NCBI RefSeq assembly: GCF_042767895.1
Contig: NC_091551.1
Coordinates: 52,747,291 to 52,770,398 of the forward strand
Reading direction: 5' to 3'
From: Penaeus vannamei
Taxonomy: Eukaryota > Arthropoda > Malacostraca > Decapoda > Penaeidae
DNA: 23,108 bases
Of this stretch, positions 1-9,312 are shown piece after piece. Position numbers and translations under genes: made by a program. Within the stretch, counting starts at the first letter, position 1. The number at the start of each line of letters is the position of its first letter. The notes under the pieces were generated by a model that saw only the letters and a program-made list of their open reading frames with translations, made no database searches and was not told the DNA's origin.

Positions 1-330
1 TCTCTGTCTCTGTCTCGTTGTTCTCTCTCCTCTCTCTCTCTGCCCTGTCTCCTTTTTCTCTTTTCCTCTCCTCTCTGTGCTGTCTCTGTCTCATCTCCTT
101 TTCTCTTTCCTCTCTGTCTCTGTCTCGTTGTTCTCTCTCTCCTCTCTCTCTCTCTAACTCCCCTTATCTCCCCATCTCCTCCTTTTCTCCGAGAACTCAT
201 TTGCAAACAGTCAGTCCGTCTGTCTGTCTCTGTCTCTATCTACCTCTCGTCATCACTCCCTATCATCTTCCCTTCCCTCTATCTCTCCTATTTCCCTTCC
301 TCTCCCTCTTTCTCTCCGACCCCCCCCTCC
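1..330. repeat. Pyrimidine-rich CT repeat block
   Basis: Almost pure C/T on the plus strand, built from CTCT, CTGTCT and CTCCTTTT blocks. The phrase TCTCTGTCTCTGTCTCGTTG starts at 1 and again at 111, so part of the block is a 110-bp tandem duplication. The reading frame across it codes only Leu/Ser/Phe-rich low complexity and is not a gene. Bases 331-479 are a short unique linker with no recognisable signal. Confidence 0.9.
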
Positions 331-479
331 TCCCCCTCGCAAACAGACCGACTGCCCGGCCGAATGGTATAATCGTGCTATTGTCAATCAACCTCGCAGC
401 GACTTGCAAGATTGCGTAAGTCTGAGGCCTTTTCAGAGACTGACTGCGTTGTCCACTTGACGCCGGTGTGGGTTACTGA

Positions 480-532
480 TCTTCTTCTTCTCCTCCTCCT
501 TCTTGTTCTTGTTGTTGTTCTTGTTGTTGTTC

Positions 533-572
<40 letters not shown>

Positions 573-745
573 GCTTCTGCTTCTGCTTCTGCTTCTGCTT
601 CTGCTTCTGCTTCTGCTTCTGCTTCTGCTTCTGCTTCTGCTTCTGCTTCTGCTTCTCCTTCTCCTTCTCCTTCTCCTTCTCCTTCTCCTTCTCCTTCTCC
701 TTCTCCTTCTCCTCCTTCTCCTCCTCCTCCTCCTCCTCCTCCCAC
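480..745. repeat. Compound triplet/hexamer microsatellite
   Basis: An ordered series of related units: CTT/CTC, then GTT (to about 570), then 14 exact GCTTCT hexamers (573-656), then 9 exact CCTTCT hexamers (657-710), then CTC triplets. Each block differs from its neighbour by one base per unit. All units are multiples of three, so several frames stay open on both strands (poly-Leu, RS, EA/GE, poly-Gln). That openness is a by-product, not evidence of coding. Confidence 0.95.
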
Positions 746-910
746 TCATTCTCCTCACTCTTTACTGCTGCTGCTACTACTACTACTACTTCTCTCCTTT
801 CCTCTCCTACCCTCCTTCTTTCCTCCTCCTAATTTCTCTCCTCCTCCTAATTTCTTTCTCTCCTCCTCCTTCCTTCCTTCCTTCTTCCCTCTTTCCTCCT
901 CCTCCTAATC
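746..910. repeat. Pyrimidine-rich tail with CTC, TAC and TTCC runs
   Basis: It continues the preceding microsatellite with CTG/CTA triplets, two copies of the phrase TTTCCTCCTCCTAATT-like (about 815-855) and TTCC tetramers. Strongly C/T biased with no other signal. Confidence 0.75.
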
Positions 911-1364
911 ACTTACATTCTTTATTAAGCAAACACGCAAAAAGTCTAGACTTTCTTAGTACACAATTTTATCTAGCCACTGTATGCTCTAATTAAAGCA
1001 AACAGACAAAAGAAAATTATAGACTTTCTTCGCATGAAAAATATCTACTCACTTCGTGTTCTAATTTTCAAAAGCTCGAGACTTGTTTTTATATTTTTTA
1101 TTGTCTTTTAATCTTGGCCATTCCCTCTTCACGCCAATCATCTTCACTGTATCTGTCAACACATTATCATCTTCCACGTATGTGCTGAATATATTTGCTG
1201 TCAGGATCATACGTCACTGACACCCCTCCCCCCCAAAAAAAAAAAAAAATGAAGAAAAAAAATGAGAGGGGGATATTTTAGGGTCAATGACTCATTTAAC
1301 TGACTCAGGGGACAACTCATTAACTGACTCGGTTGGGTCGCGTCTGGCACACTCACTGACCTTC
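911..1364. other. Unique AT-rich segment, no gene seen
   Basis: Mixed-composition DNA without an open frame of note. It contains a C-run followed directly by an A-run (about 1227-1248) and short direct echoes of CTCATTTAACTGACTC / CTCATTAACTGACTC near 1291-1330. No recognised promoter, RNA gene or mobile-element coding. Confidence 0.6.
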
Positions 1365-1471
1365 TAGCCCGACCCCCCTCCCCCCCCCCCTCCTCTCTCC
1401 TCGCCTTTCATACATCAACAGACAGTCACAGGAGACACATATACACATACACGACCACTCTCGCCTTCCAC

Positions 1472-1720
1472 GCTCTCTCCCTCTCGCTTACTCGTTTTCT
1501 TTCGCTCTCACACTCTCTCGTTCTCTCCCACTCGCTTTCTTTCGCTCTCACACTCTCTCGTTCTCTCCCTCTCGCTTACTCTCGCTCTCACACTCTCTCG
1601 TTCTCTTCCATTCATTTTCTTTCGCTCTCACACTCTCTCGTTCTCTCCCACTCGCTTTCTTTCGCTCTCACACTCTCTCGTTCTCTCCCACTCGCTTTCT
1701 TTCGCTCTCACACTCACTCG
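1472..1720. repeat. 40-bp pyrimidine minisatellite, about 6 copies
   Basis: Units begin TTCTCTCCCACTCGCTTTCT and end CTCTCACACTCTCTCG, at 1521, 1561, 1601, 1641 and 1681, with a diverged copy from about 1481. The 60 bases 1501-1560 are identical to 1621-1680, 120 bp apart, so three 40-bp units form a higher-order unit. Bases 1365-1471 before it are C-rich with a long C run and CA-rich DNA. Confidence 0.92.
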
Positions 1721-1739
1721 GTCTTGCACTCTCACTCAG

Positions 1740-2640
1740 GGAATGTGTGTGGGTTTATGCTGGACGTTTAATAAAACATTTCGTCACTCGCTCAACAACG
1801 AGTGCAAAACACTATAAACATATCATTTGTTGTTAAATAGTGCACTGCTGCTTATCGTAAGTGAACATATTGTTTTTGTGTGGGTGTTTACCATGTGTAC
1901 TTGATTGAGACCTCGTTCTATTTTCGGCGTCAAATATATCTATTCAAATTTTCGCGTTTAAAATCAATTTCAATTCAAATATTTTCCTCGTTTCTGCTTA
2001 GCTGAAAATTTCCCACTTGGAAAATAATCTTTTGTCCGTTAGAGAAAAAAATAAACAAGCAAACACGTATAAAAATGAAGAGGACGCACACACAAAATTA
2101 TTCCAAAAGAGATTCGTTTTAATATGATAAAATCGGACTCTATTCCCAACCAGGATATGGTTAGTATACAGTATACGGACATGCAAGCTACACCATATAT
2201 CAACATTCGCACAGTACATCACACACCATTATATTAACAACGTAGCGTTTAGTATAGCAACAATATAGCATTATATAAGGTTCGCATATACAAACTAGCT
2301 TATACGCAACACAAGGTTTTCATTCATATCGTGGTTTCTATAACTGTACAATCTATAGCACTAAGGCTTCCACAGTAAACCATAGCCTGTGAAAATGGTT
2401 GTTTACATTCGGGATCCCTTCGCCAGCCGTCCATCTTCGTAAAACCGCTGCCACCAAACCACAGCAGGCGACGTCACTTCACTGGTATCTCGAAGCCTAG
2501 ATATCACTCGGTGCTGGTAATGGCACCGCTGCTGTATTCGCTGTCCTACTTGAACCGTGTGTATTTTCTTGGTCCTGTCGCTACCACTGGGAATATTCTC
2601 TTACTAATGCAAGTTTCGTGAAAAGTCGTCACTCCTGGCT
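1740..2640. other. Unique AT-rich segment with small hairpins
   Basis: About 900 bases of non-repetitive DNA and no coding frame above about 75 codons. Visible elements: AATAAA at about 1770, then a perfect 6-bp stem (CACTCG 1785-1790, CGAGTG 1799-1804, 8-nt loop); GTATAC twice at 2164 and 2171; a more GC-rich part at 2400-2560 with CGACGTCA (2469-2476, CRE-like) and a perfect stem CGGTGC/GCACCG (2509-2514, 2523-2528). None is enough to name a gene or promoter. Confidence 0.6.
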
Positions 2641-3120
2641 CTACTTTCCCCCTTTACTCTCTGCACTCTAAGACTTCCCCTTCTTCATCCCTACACACCC
2701 ACCCTCTTTACTCCTCCCGTGTCATTCCCTCCCACCCTGGGCACTCCTCACCCCCCCCCCCCTCGTGTGAACCTCCCATATCCTTCCGGCACCCACCCGA
2801 CACCTCCCATATACCCCCAACCCCCCTGTCTACCCTGAGCACTCCCCCTCCACCCATCCCACACCTCCCATAACCTCCCCTCACACCCACGCCTCCCATA
2901 TCCTTTCCCCTGCGCCCACCCCACTTTCGGCCTCCTCACCCACCCACCCCCACCCCCTCCCATGCGCCCCCCAACCCCACTCCCATATCCTTCCCTCCGC
3001 CCAGCCCACTTTCGGCACTCCTCACCCACACTCCACCCCCAACCCCCACTCCCCATAGTCCTTCCTCTCCCCGCCCACCGCCTCCTGAGAGAACTCCTCA
3101 CCCTCTCGCCTCTGCCACTC
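2640..3120. repeat. C-rich degenerate minisatellite, 73-97 bp units
   Basis: C/T-rich array in which GCACTCCTCACC-like phrases recur near 2736, 2836, 2930, 3014 and 3087, and CTCCCATAT-like phrases recur between them (about 2772, 2806, 2866, 2892, 2982, 3049). The best-matched pair is CCCACTTTCGG at 2920 and 3005 (85 bp apart). The frames across it are Pro/Arg/Gly-rich artefacts. Confidence 0.8.
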
Positions 3121-3280
3121 GCTCCTTCCCATCTCAGTTACGTCACTCGTTCAACTCCGCATGACCTTGGGGCGCGTCCTACAGGGTCATTTTCATCTCT
3201 ATGTAAGGGTTGCAAATGGGTCTCCCGTGATTGGTCCCCCTCGGCTTGGGATGAAGCGGCTGTGGTTCTGTTTGTCTACT
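3121..3280. promoter_or_regulatory. Promoter-like island: bZIP, FTZ-F1-type and inverted CCAAT motifs
   Basis: A short unique island with TTACGTCA (3138-3145, CRE/ATF-like), TGACCTTGG (3162-3170, the reverse complement CCAAGGTCA fits the FTZ-F1/ERR monomer consensus YCAAGGYCR) and TGATTGG (3228-3234, inverted CCAAT). The motifs are seen directly; promoter function is inference. No TATA box or recognisable downstream coding exon. A T/C-rich stretch without signals follows to 3480. Confidence 0.3.
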
Positions 3281-3564
3281 GATTTTTCTTTCTGTTTTTT
3301 TTCTTTCTTGTTCCCCCCCGTCGACTATTTTTTTTTCTCTTCTGTTTTGCTTACTCATTCCCTTCCCCCTTCTTCGTTGTCTCTCCATTTCCTTCATTCT
3401 TTTTCTTTATCTCTCCCATATTCCTCTATCATTCCTCTCGCTCTTCTTCTTGTCCTTTCTTCTAGTGTTTACTCTGTTTAGCGTCAGTTCTCCTTTCTAC
3501 TTCCGATGTTTGATCAGCTGATGAGACCGACATTCCGCTATTATGAAATCGTACTCATAAGTGC

Positions 3565-3830
3565 GTAAGGAGAAGAGAGAAGGAGAGAGGGGGAAAAGAG
3601 AGGAGAGAGAGAGGAGAGAGAGAGAGAGGGAGAAAGGAAAGGAAAGGAGAGGTTGAGGGAGATAAGAGGGGAGGGAAAGAGAGGAGAGGAGAGGGAGAGG
3701 GAGAGGAGAAGAGATATAGGATGAGGGAGAGAGGATATAGAGGGGAGAGATAGAGAGGGAGAGAGAGGAGAGAGGGAGAGAGGGAGAGAGAGATATGGAG
3801 AGAGGGAGAGAGAGAGAGAGAGAGAGAGGG

Positions 3831-3912
<82 letters not shown>
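3565..3912. repeat. GA-rich block ending in a long (GA)n tract
   Basis: Purine-only DNA: irregular GGAGAGA/GGGAGA units with a few ATA interruptions to about 3835, then an uninterrupted AG dinucleotide tract of nearly 80 bases to 3912. Minus-strand Leu/Ser frames through it are artefacts. Bases 3481-3564 before it are unique and include the palindrome TGATCA. Confidence 0.95.
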
Positions 3913-3915
<3 letters not shown>

Positions 3916-4360
3916 TGTGGGGTTAAGCCTTGTAAATCGGACAGTTGACACATCCAATGGACTCGCTTCAAAATTCCATTTCATTAAAGACTTAACTGTG
4001 TTTTGAGTTCACAATTATAACAACAATAACATGTCTTATTATAAGCATTTTAATATATATGTAGAGTGCACTACACCCGGCTCTTGCGCACTACATTAAG
4101 ATTAATAAAACAACTTTGGATAACTGACGTATAGTATTATTAAATAACTAACGTATATTATTAGAATTACGCAAACTGATATTATCTAAATGAAATATAC
4201 CATTACATTACTTCAGATATATATATTTTTTTTAATGTAATACTCGACACTTCAACTTAATATCCCTGTCTAAATATCTTTTCTCAATTATTTACGTCAG
4301 TAGTTCTGCAATGAGTATCGTCAATTTTTATATGGTATTTCTTCCTTATTCATCACTTAT
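3913..4360. other. Unique AT-rich spacer
   Basis: About 450 bases of AT-rich DNA with short ATATAT runs and no coding frame, RNA gene or repeat unit that I can support. ACTACA recurs near 4066 and 4091 and TAACTGACGTATA/TAACTAACGTATA near 4120 and 4145, a weak short duplication. Confidence 0.6.
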
Positions 4361-4735
4361 CTCATTATCGTCCTTCTCTATTCGTTACCTCATTGTTATA
4401 CTTTCCATTGCTTATATCGTTATCATCCCTTTCTCTTGCTTATCTCAATATAATTTTTTACTATTCCTTATCTCATTATCATCCTTTTCTATAATTTATC
4501 TCATTAATATACTTTTTACATTGCTTATCTCGTTATCATCCTTTTCTATTACGTATCTCATCATCTTTTTCAGTTGTTCATTTCCTTATCATCCTTTTCA
4601 ATTGTTTATCTCCTTGTCAACTTTTTAAATCTGTCTCATTATCATTCTTTTTCAATTCCTTATCTCATTATCATCCTTTCCTACTGCTCATTTCATCATC
4701 ATCCCTTTCCATTACTCCTCTCATTATCAAATTGA
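4361..4735. repeat. 28-bp minisatellite carrying GATA-type motifs, 14 copies
   Basis: Aligning on the CTCATT-like core gives unit starts at 4361, 4389, 4417, 4444, 4472, 4500, 4529, 4557, 4582, 4610, 4635, 4664, 4692 and 4720, so nearly all spacings are 28 (range 25-29). Consensus is close to TTGCTTATCTCATTATCATC. On the minus strand most units read AGATAA and TGATAA, both GATA-factor-type sites. The hydrophobic plus-strand frame over 4311-4628 is produced by the repeat and is not a gene. Confidence 0.92.
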
Positions 4736-4809
4736 GTACTCCTTCCCTTCTCGAAACAAGTGAAGATCGCGTGATGGATTCCGAGAATTTTCTTAACGAT
4801 GCGACGCGA

Positions 4810-4850
4810 TTTAAATTTCCCGCCGTCTGGCTTTCCGCTTTTCCCGCCTT
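4810..4850 (+). promoter_or_regulatory. Pair of perfect E2F-type sites
   Basis: TTTCCCGCC at 4816-4824 and again at 4840-4848 (the second as TTTTCCCGCC), same orientation, starts 24 bp apart. Both match the E2F/DP consensus TTTSSCGC exactly. The intervening bases include a related TTTCCGC. Tandem E2F sites are typical of S-phase gene promoters, but no coding exon or TATA box is recognisable nearby, so function is inferred only. Confidence 0.4.
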
Positions 4851-4889
4851 TTCGTCTCGTCACAACAACCAGCGGAAGACTATTATTTT

Positions 4890-5065
4890 TTCCGTCATTT
4901 CGCGAATAAGACGTTGGGTTTGGCGTGATTCTGAGAAATATGTTTATTTATTTTTTGTTTACTTTTATGCCGAGAATAGAATATCTATTTTTGGGGTCAT
5001 TCCGTTACTCAGAGAATAAAATGTCTATGTTTACGTCATTCCTGGAATAACATGTTTGTTCTTTG
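4890..5065. repeat. Diverged tandem repeat, GTCATT...GAATAA unit
   Basis: Phrases of the form (C)GTCATTYC followed by GAATAA and ATGTNTATNTTT recur: GTCATT at 4894, GTGATT at 4925, GTCATT at 4996 and 5035, with GAATAA/GAATAG between. Spacings of 31, 71 and 39 fit a 31-39-bp unit with one copy obscured. Old and poorly conserved. Confidence 0.5.
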
Positions 5066-5128
5066 GATAAACAAACGCCTTTTTGGACATAATTTCGCTA
5101 ACAAACGTATATTCTTACGGTAGTCAAG

Positions 5129-5814
<686 letters not shown>

Positions 5815-5825
5815 TGCGCGCGCGC

Positions 5826-5908
<83 letters not shown>

Positions 5909-5990
5909 TGAGTGAGTGAGTGAGTGAGTGAGTGAGTGAGTGAGTGAGTGAGTGAGTGAGTGAGTGAGTGAGTGAGTGAGTGAGCGAGCG
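5815..5990. repeat. (CG)n-(TG)n-(AGTG)n compound microsatellite
   Basis: Strictly alternating purine-pyrimidine DNA runs from 5815 to about 5906: CG repeats, then about 39 TG units. AGTG tetramers follow to about 5983, decaying to AGCG. The alternating section is a textbook left-handed (Z) DNA former; the physical property is inferred from composition. Minus-strand (TH)n and SLTH frames are artefacts. Confidence 0.97.
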
Positions 5991-6579
5991 AACGAGAGAA
6001 AATACGAATGCGTGCGTGTGTGCGTGCGTATCTCGTCGTTGTCATGCTATTTCCATCAGCAATATAACACCACGCGAGAGTAGATCGTACCCAGTTATAC
6101 CCATATACTCGTATAAACCAGTTATCAGGACCTGACTTTTACCTCCGATCTCAAATGTTAATGGAAACACGATCTCCTTTGTTTCTTCTTTTTTTCCTTT
6201 TTTATAATCGGGATGACAAAAAAAAGTTTGCAGTTTGTTTATTTTCAGATCATTTGTTTCCTCAACGTAAAAAGTCCACCATTTTTGTTTACTTACCCTC
6301 ATAAAAAATCACATTTCGAAAACAGGACCGCTATTTTTGTTAACCTGCTCGAAAAGCAACAACAACAACAACAACAACAAGAACGTCATATCGCGAAGAC
6401 ATTTCAGCTTTTAAGATCCTGTTTCGAAATCGTAGACTCAACAGACAGCCATAAAAAAAGATAGTTTAACCTCATCCCAACGTTAGGTCTGGTGTGTGCT
6501 TTAGGGCCACAAATACACGCACAGGCAGCCTTCTATGTTCCACAGGGTTCCTCTCCCACCTCGGGGTCTTTTGGGGCTA
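5991..6579. other. Unique segment with short (CAA)n
   Basis: Unique AT-rich DNA. A CAA triplet run lies at 6358-6379. An 86-codon minus-strand frame (6302-6042) has balanced amino-acid composition but no recognisable domain, and its length is not surprising for the window size. No promoter or RNA gene seen. Confidence 0.55.
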
Positions 6580-7010
6580 TGGGGAGGGGGGGAAGGGGGG
6601 AAGGGGGAGGGGCTAGGGGGAAGGGAGGGGGGGAGAGGTGGGGGGGATGGGGAGGAGGGATAGGAGCCGGGGAGAGGAGGGAAGGATAGGGAGGAGATGA
6701 AGGTGGAGAGGGGATGGAAAGGGAAGGGGGAGAGAAGGGGAAGAGGGATAGGAGAAGGGGAAAGGGATAGGAGATGAGGAGGGGAAGGGGGATAGGAGAA
6801 GGGGGAAAGGGGATAGGAGAAGGGGAAGAGGGATAGGAGAAGGAGGGAGAGGGATAAGAGAAGGGGGAAAAGGGATAGGAGAAGGGGGAAAGGGGAAGAG
6901 GGATCGGAGAAGGGGGAAATGGGATAGAAGACAAAAGACAAACAGGAGCATGGAAGAACACAGGAGGGAAGAGGAGAAGAAGGGAACGACACAAGGAAAA
7001 AGGAAGGGCA
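6580..7010. repeat. G-rich purine minisatellite, about 21-bp unit
   Basis: G/A-only DNA with GGATAGGAGAAGGGG-like units at 6746, 6765, 6790, 6811, 6831, 6852, 6873, 6901 and 6922, mostly 19-25 bp apart and centred on 21. Many runs of three or more G give quadruplex potential on the plus strand. Pro/Ser frames on the minus strand are artefacts. Confidence 0.88.
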
Positions 7011-7039
7011 GGGAGGACTATAAAGATCACCATCTCCAA

Positions 7040-7790
7040 CAGATACGGCTTTATGGTTCCCCTCGGCGTGTGTGGAGACGCGAAGCCATCACACAGGCTT
7101 CAGCGTCGGGGAGGAGCGAGCGACTGACAGGTACAAGAAAGTCCCCTGAGCCTGTTTGTCTGGTTGGGACCTCCTTCTGGATGACTAACTTGGGGACAGA
7201 GTTGATGACTAAATCGAGGTAGGGCGGTTGTTTTCCATATTTCGCCTCGATCTAAGCGCAAAAGAGGGATTTATGGTGGATCGATCAAAGGATTAAAGTT
7301 TTGATTTTGCGTGGCTAAATTTATCTATCTATCTATCTATAATTTCTTATTGTGGCGATTTTCTAAAACGTATAAAGCATTCCAAAACGGATTTCAGAAT
7401 GTAATCAATATTTTAAAACATAAACCTACTTCAACACGACACTTGTGCCGAGTACCGCATGCTTCAAGACATTCATTTCGACCACCAAATCACACCCCCA
7501 AAAATTACCAAACCAAAAAAAGCCTTAAGGTTCAGAATAGCACTGCGACCCAAACCCAAGCCCGCCCTCTCGCCAGCTGAACGCGCCGAAGGAATCTAAG
7601 TCAACACACGCAACATAGGATATCCACACAGGACGTCTTCCAATAACAGGGCTTACGCAACGGGCTCCTCGCAAGAAAAATGTTGACCTTCCAAGAAACC
7701 TGACCTTCGCCGGGGCCTCCGCAAACATACCCTGAGGCGACCTTATTGCTCACAACGTTTGCGACTGTGAGACACCGCTGAAGATCTACA
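7040..7790. other. Unique segment, no supported gene
   Basis: About 750 bases of mixed-complexity DNA with short open frames on both strands and no recognised domain. Splice-like strings (for example ACAGGTACAAG near 7127) occur but cannot be tied to an exon. A (CTAT)n run sits at about 7320-7342, and ATCGAGG near 7214 has an inverted copy near 7247. It separates two repeat blocks and ends in the NRF-1-type site. Confidence 0.6.
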
Positions 7791-7810
7791 CGCGCATGCG
7801 CATAAATATA
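7791..7810 (+). promoter_or_regulatory. NRF-1/EWG-type palindrome followed by a TATA-like box
   Basis: CGCGCATGCGCA at 7791-7802 is a perfect match to the NRF-1 consensus YGCGCATGCGCR. In arthropods this motif is bound by the NRF-1 homologue EWG. TAAATATA (7803-7810) abuts it. The match is exact; promoter activity is inferred. There is no evident coding exon downstream, where a microsatellite starts at 7865. Confidence 0.4.
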
Positions 7811-7843
7811 CGCGAGTCTACGAGTAAACAAAACACACGCATA

Positions 7844-7898
7844 CATAGACACCTTCATTCATTCTCTGACTGTCTGTCTGTCTTTCTGCCTCTCTCTG

Positions 7899-7988
<90 letters not shown>

Positions 7989-8072
7989 CCTCTCCCTCTC
8001 CCTCTTTCCTCATACGGAAAAAATACCATTCCATAGACACCTTCATTCATTCTCTGCGTCTATGTTTGTTTC

Positions 8073-8123
<51 letters not shown>

Positions 8124-8128
8124 TTCTG

Positions 8129-8218
<90 letters not shown>

Positions 8219-8242
8219 CCTCATACGGAAAAATACCATTCC
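7844..8242. repeat. Tandemly duplicated microsatellite with its flanks
   Basis: Two units of 188 and about 211 bp. Each begins with CATAGACACCTTCATTCATT (7844 and 8032), passes through CTGT repeats and a (CT)n tract, and ends with CATACGGAAAAA and TACCATTCC (8011 and 8222). The unique flanks are nearly identical, differing by one A in the A-run, but the second unit carries a much longer CTGT run (about 8080-8122). The duplication therefore happened as a block, followed by independent slippage. Confidence 0.95.
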
Positions 8243-8329
8243 TCTTCTCACTGAACTCAGTAACAATTGCAGTTAAATGTCGCTGCAAAGGCGAGAAATA
8301 AGGCTAAAAAAGGCTACCCCCCCCATCCC

Positions 8330-8870
8330 GCCTTCCACACTGCAATATTCCTTCTCTTTTCTATTCTTCCTCCCTAATTCCCCTCCTCCTTCCCCTTCCC
8401 ATCCCCTTCATCCTCCTTCCTCTTTAATTACCCTCCCCTTTTCCCCTTCCCTTTCCCATCCCCTCCCTCCTCTCTCCTCCTCTCTCTTCCCCATTCCTCT
8501 CTCATCCCCTTCCCCTCCCTCTACCTTTCTTCATCCCCTCTTCTCTCATCCCCCTCACCCTCCTACTTCCACCCTTCCTCCTCTCTAATCCCCTTCGCCT
8601 ACCATATCCCCTTTCCACCTCCCCCTTCCCTTTCCCTCCACTCTTATCCCCTTCCCACTCCCTCTCATCTTCAAAAAGATGATCCCCTCCCCTCTCCCTT
8701 CTTTTCCTTCCTCCTCTCTCATCCCCCTCCCCCTCCCCTCTCCCCTTCTTCCTCCCTCCTCTCTCACCCCCACCCCTTCCCCTTCTTCCTCCCTCCTCTT
8801 CCCCTTCTTCCTCCCTCCCCTCTCCCTTCTTCCTCCCTCCCCCTTCCCCTTCTTCCTCCGCACCCCCAAC
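8330..8870. repeat. Pyrimidine-rich block with CCTTCTTCCTCCCTCC repeats
   Basis: C/T-only DNA over about 540 bases, broken by a short mixed string near 8670-8682. Toward the right, CCTTCTTCCTCCCTCC recurs about five times (8740-8860) at irregular 20-40 bp spacing. Glu/Gly/Arg minus-strand frames are artefacts. Bases 8243-8329 before it are unique. Confidence 0.88.
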
Positions 8871-9034
8871 CACCGCCACGCCAACCCCTTGAAGCAAACC
8901 AGGTACCTCTTATACATATATATTCAAAATCATTTCCCGGCATAAGGGCGCACTTGGTCGGTAACATGACCTGGGCTGGCCACTTCCAACCCCTAATGGA
9001 AAGGTGGAGTGCGAAGGTACACGAAGTGATAAAA
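8871..9034. other. Unique linker
   Basis: Mixed-composition DNA between a pyrimidine and a purine block, including ATACATATATAT near 8914. No supportable gene. The 291-codon minus-strand frame running through it depends on the flanking low-complexity DNA. Confidence 0.5.
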
Positions 9035-9312
9035 GATGAGAGAAAGAGAAGGGGTTGAAGAAGCGGGGGTTGGGGGTGGAAGATGGGAGGATGGAAGGGG
9101 GAGAAAATTGAGAGAACGGGGTGAGAAGAGTGGGGGAGAAGAAGAAAGGGTTGAAGACATGAAGAGTGATGGGGAGGAAGATAAATGGAAGGATTATGAG
9201 AGAATGAGAGAAAGGGAAAGGGATAAAAAAGTGAGGGATGCAGATAACGGGAGAAAAGGAGAAAAGAGAAATAAGAAAAGGAGAGAGAGAGAGAAGAAAG
9301 AAAGAGAGAAAC
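9035..9312. repeat. Purine-rich GA/GAAA block
   Basis: G/A-dominated DNA with few pyrimidines and no regular unit, ending in GAGAGAGAGAGAAGAAAG-like sequence. It is the opposite strand polarity to the block at 8330-8870, so the pair is a loose inverted arrangement around the linker. Confidence 0.8.

Noticed and set aside
384..996. RS-domain-like, poly-Gln and poly-Leu frames over the triplet repeat
   Set aside because: Every unit is a multiple of three, so all frames stay open automatically. There is no non-repetitive coding on either side.
3520..3550. Second hammerhead-like string (CTGATGA then GAAAT)
   Set aside because: No complementary stem can be drawn between the two boxes, and the spacing does not fit.
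6042..6302. 86-codon minus-strand frame with balanced composition
   Set aside because: No known domain, no promoter or splice context, and a frame this long is expected by chance in a window this size. A conservation test could revive it.
7120..7225. Exon between splice-like strings
   Set aside because: CAGGTACAAG and GAGGTAGG look like donors, but no matching acceptor, reading-frame continuity or recognised peptide was found.
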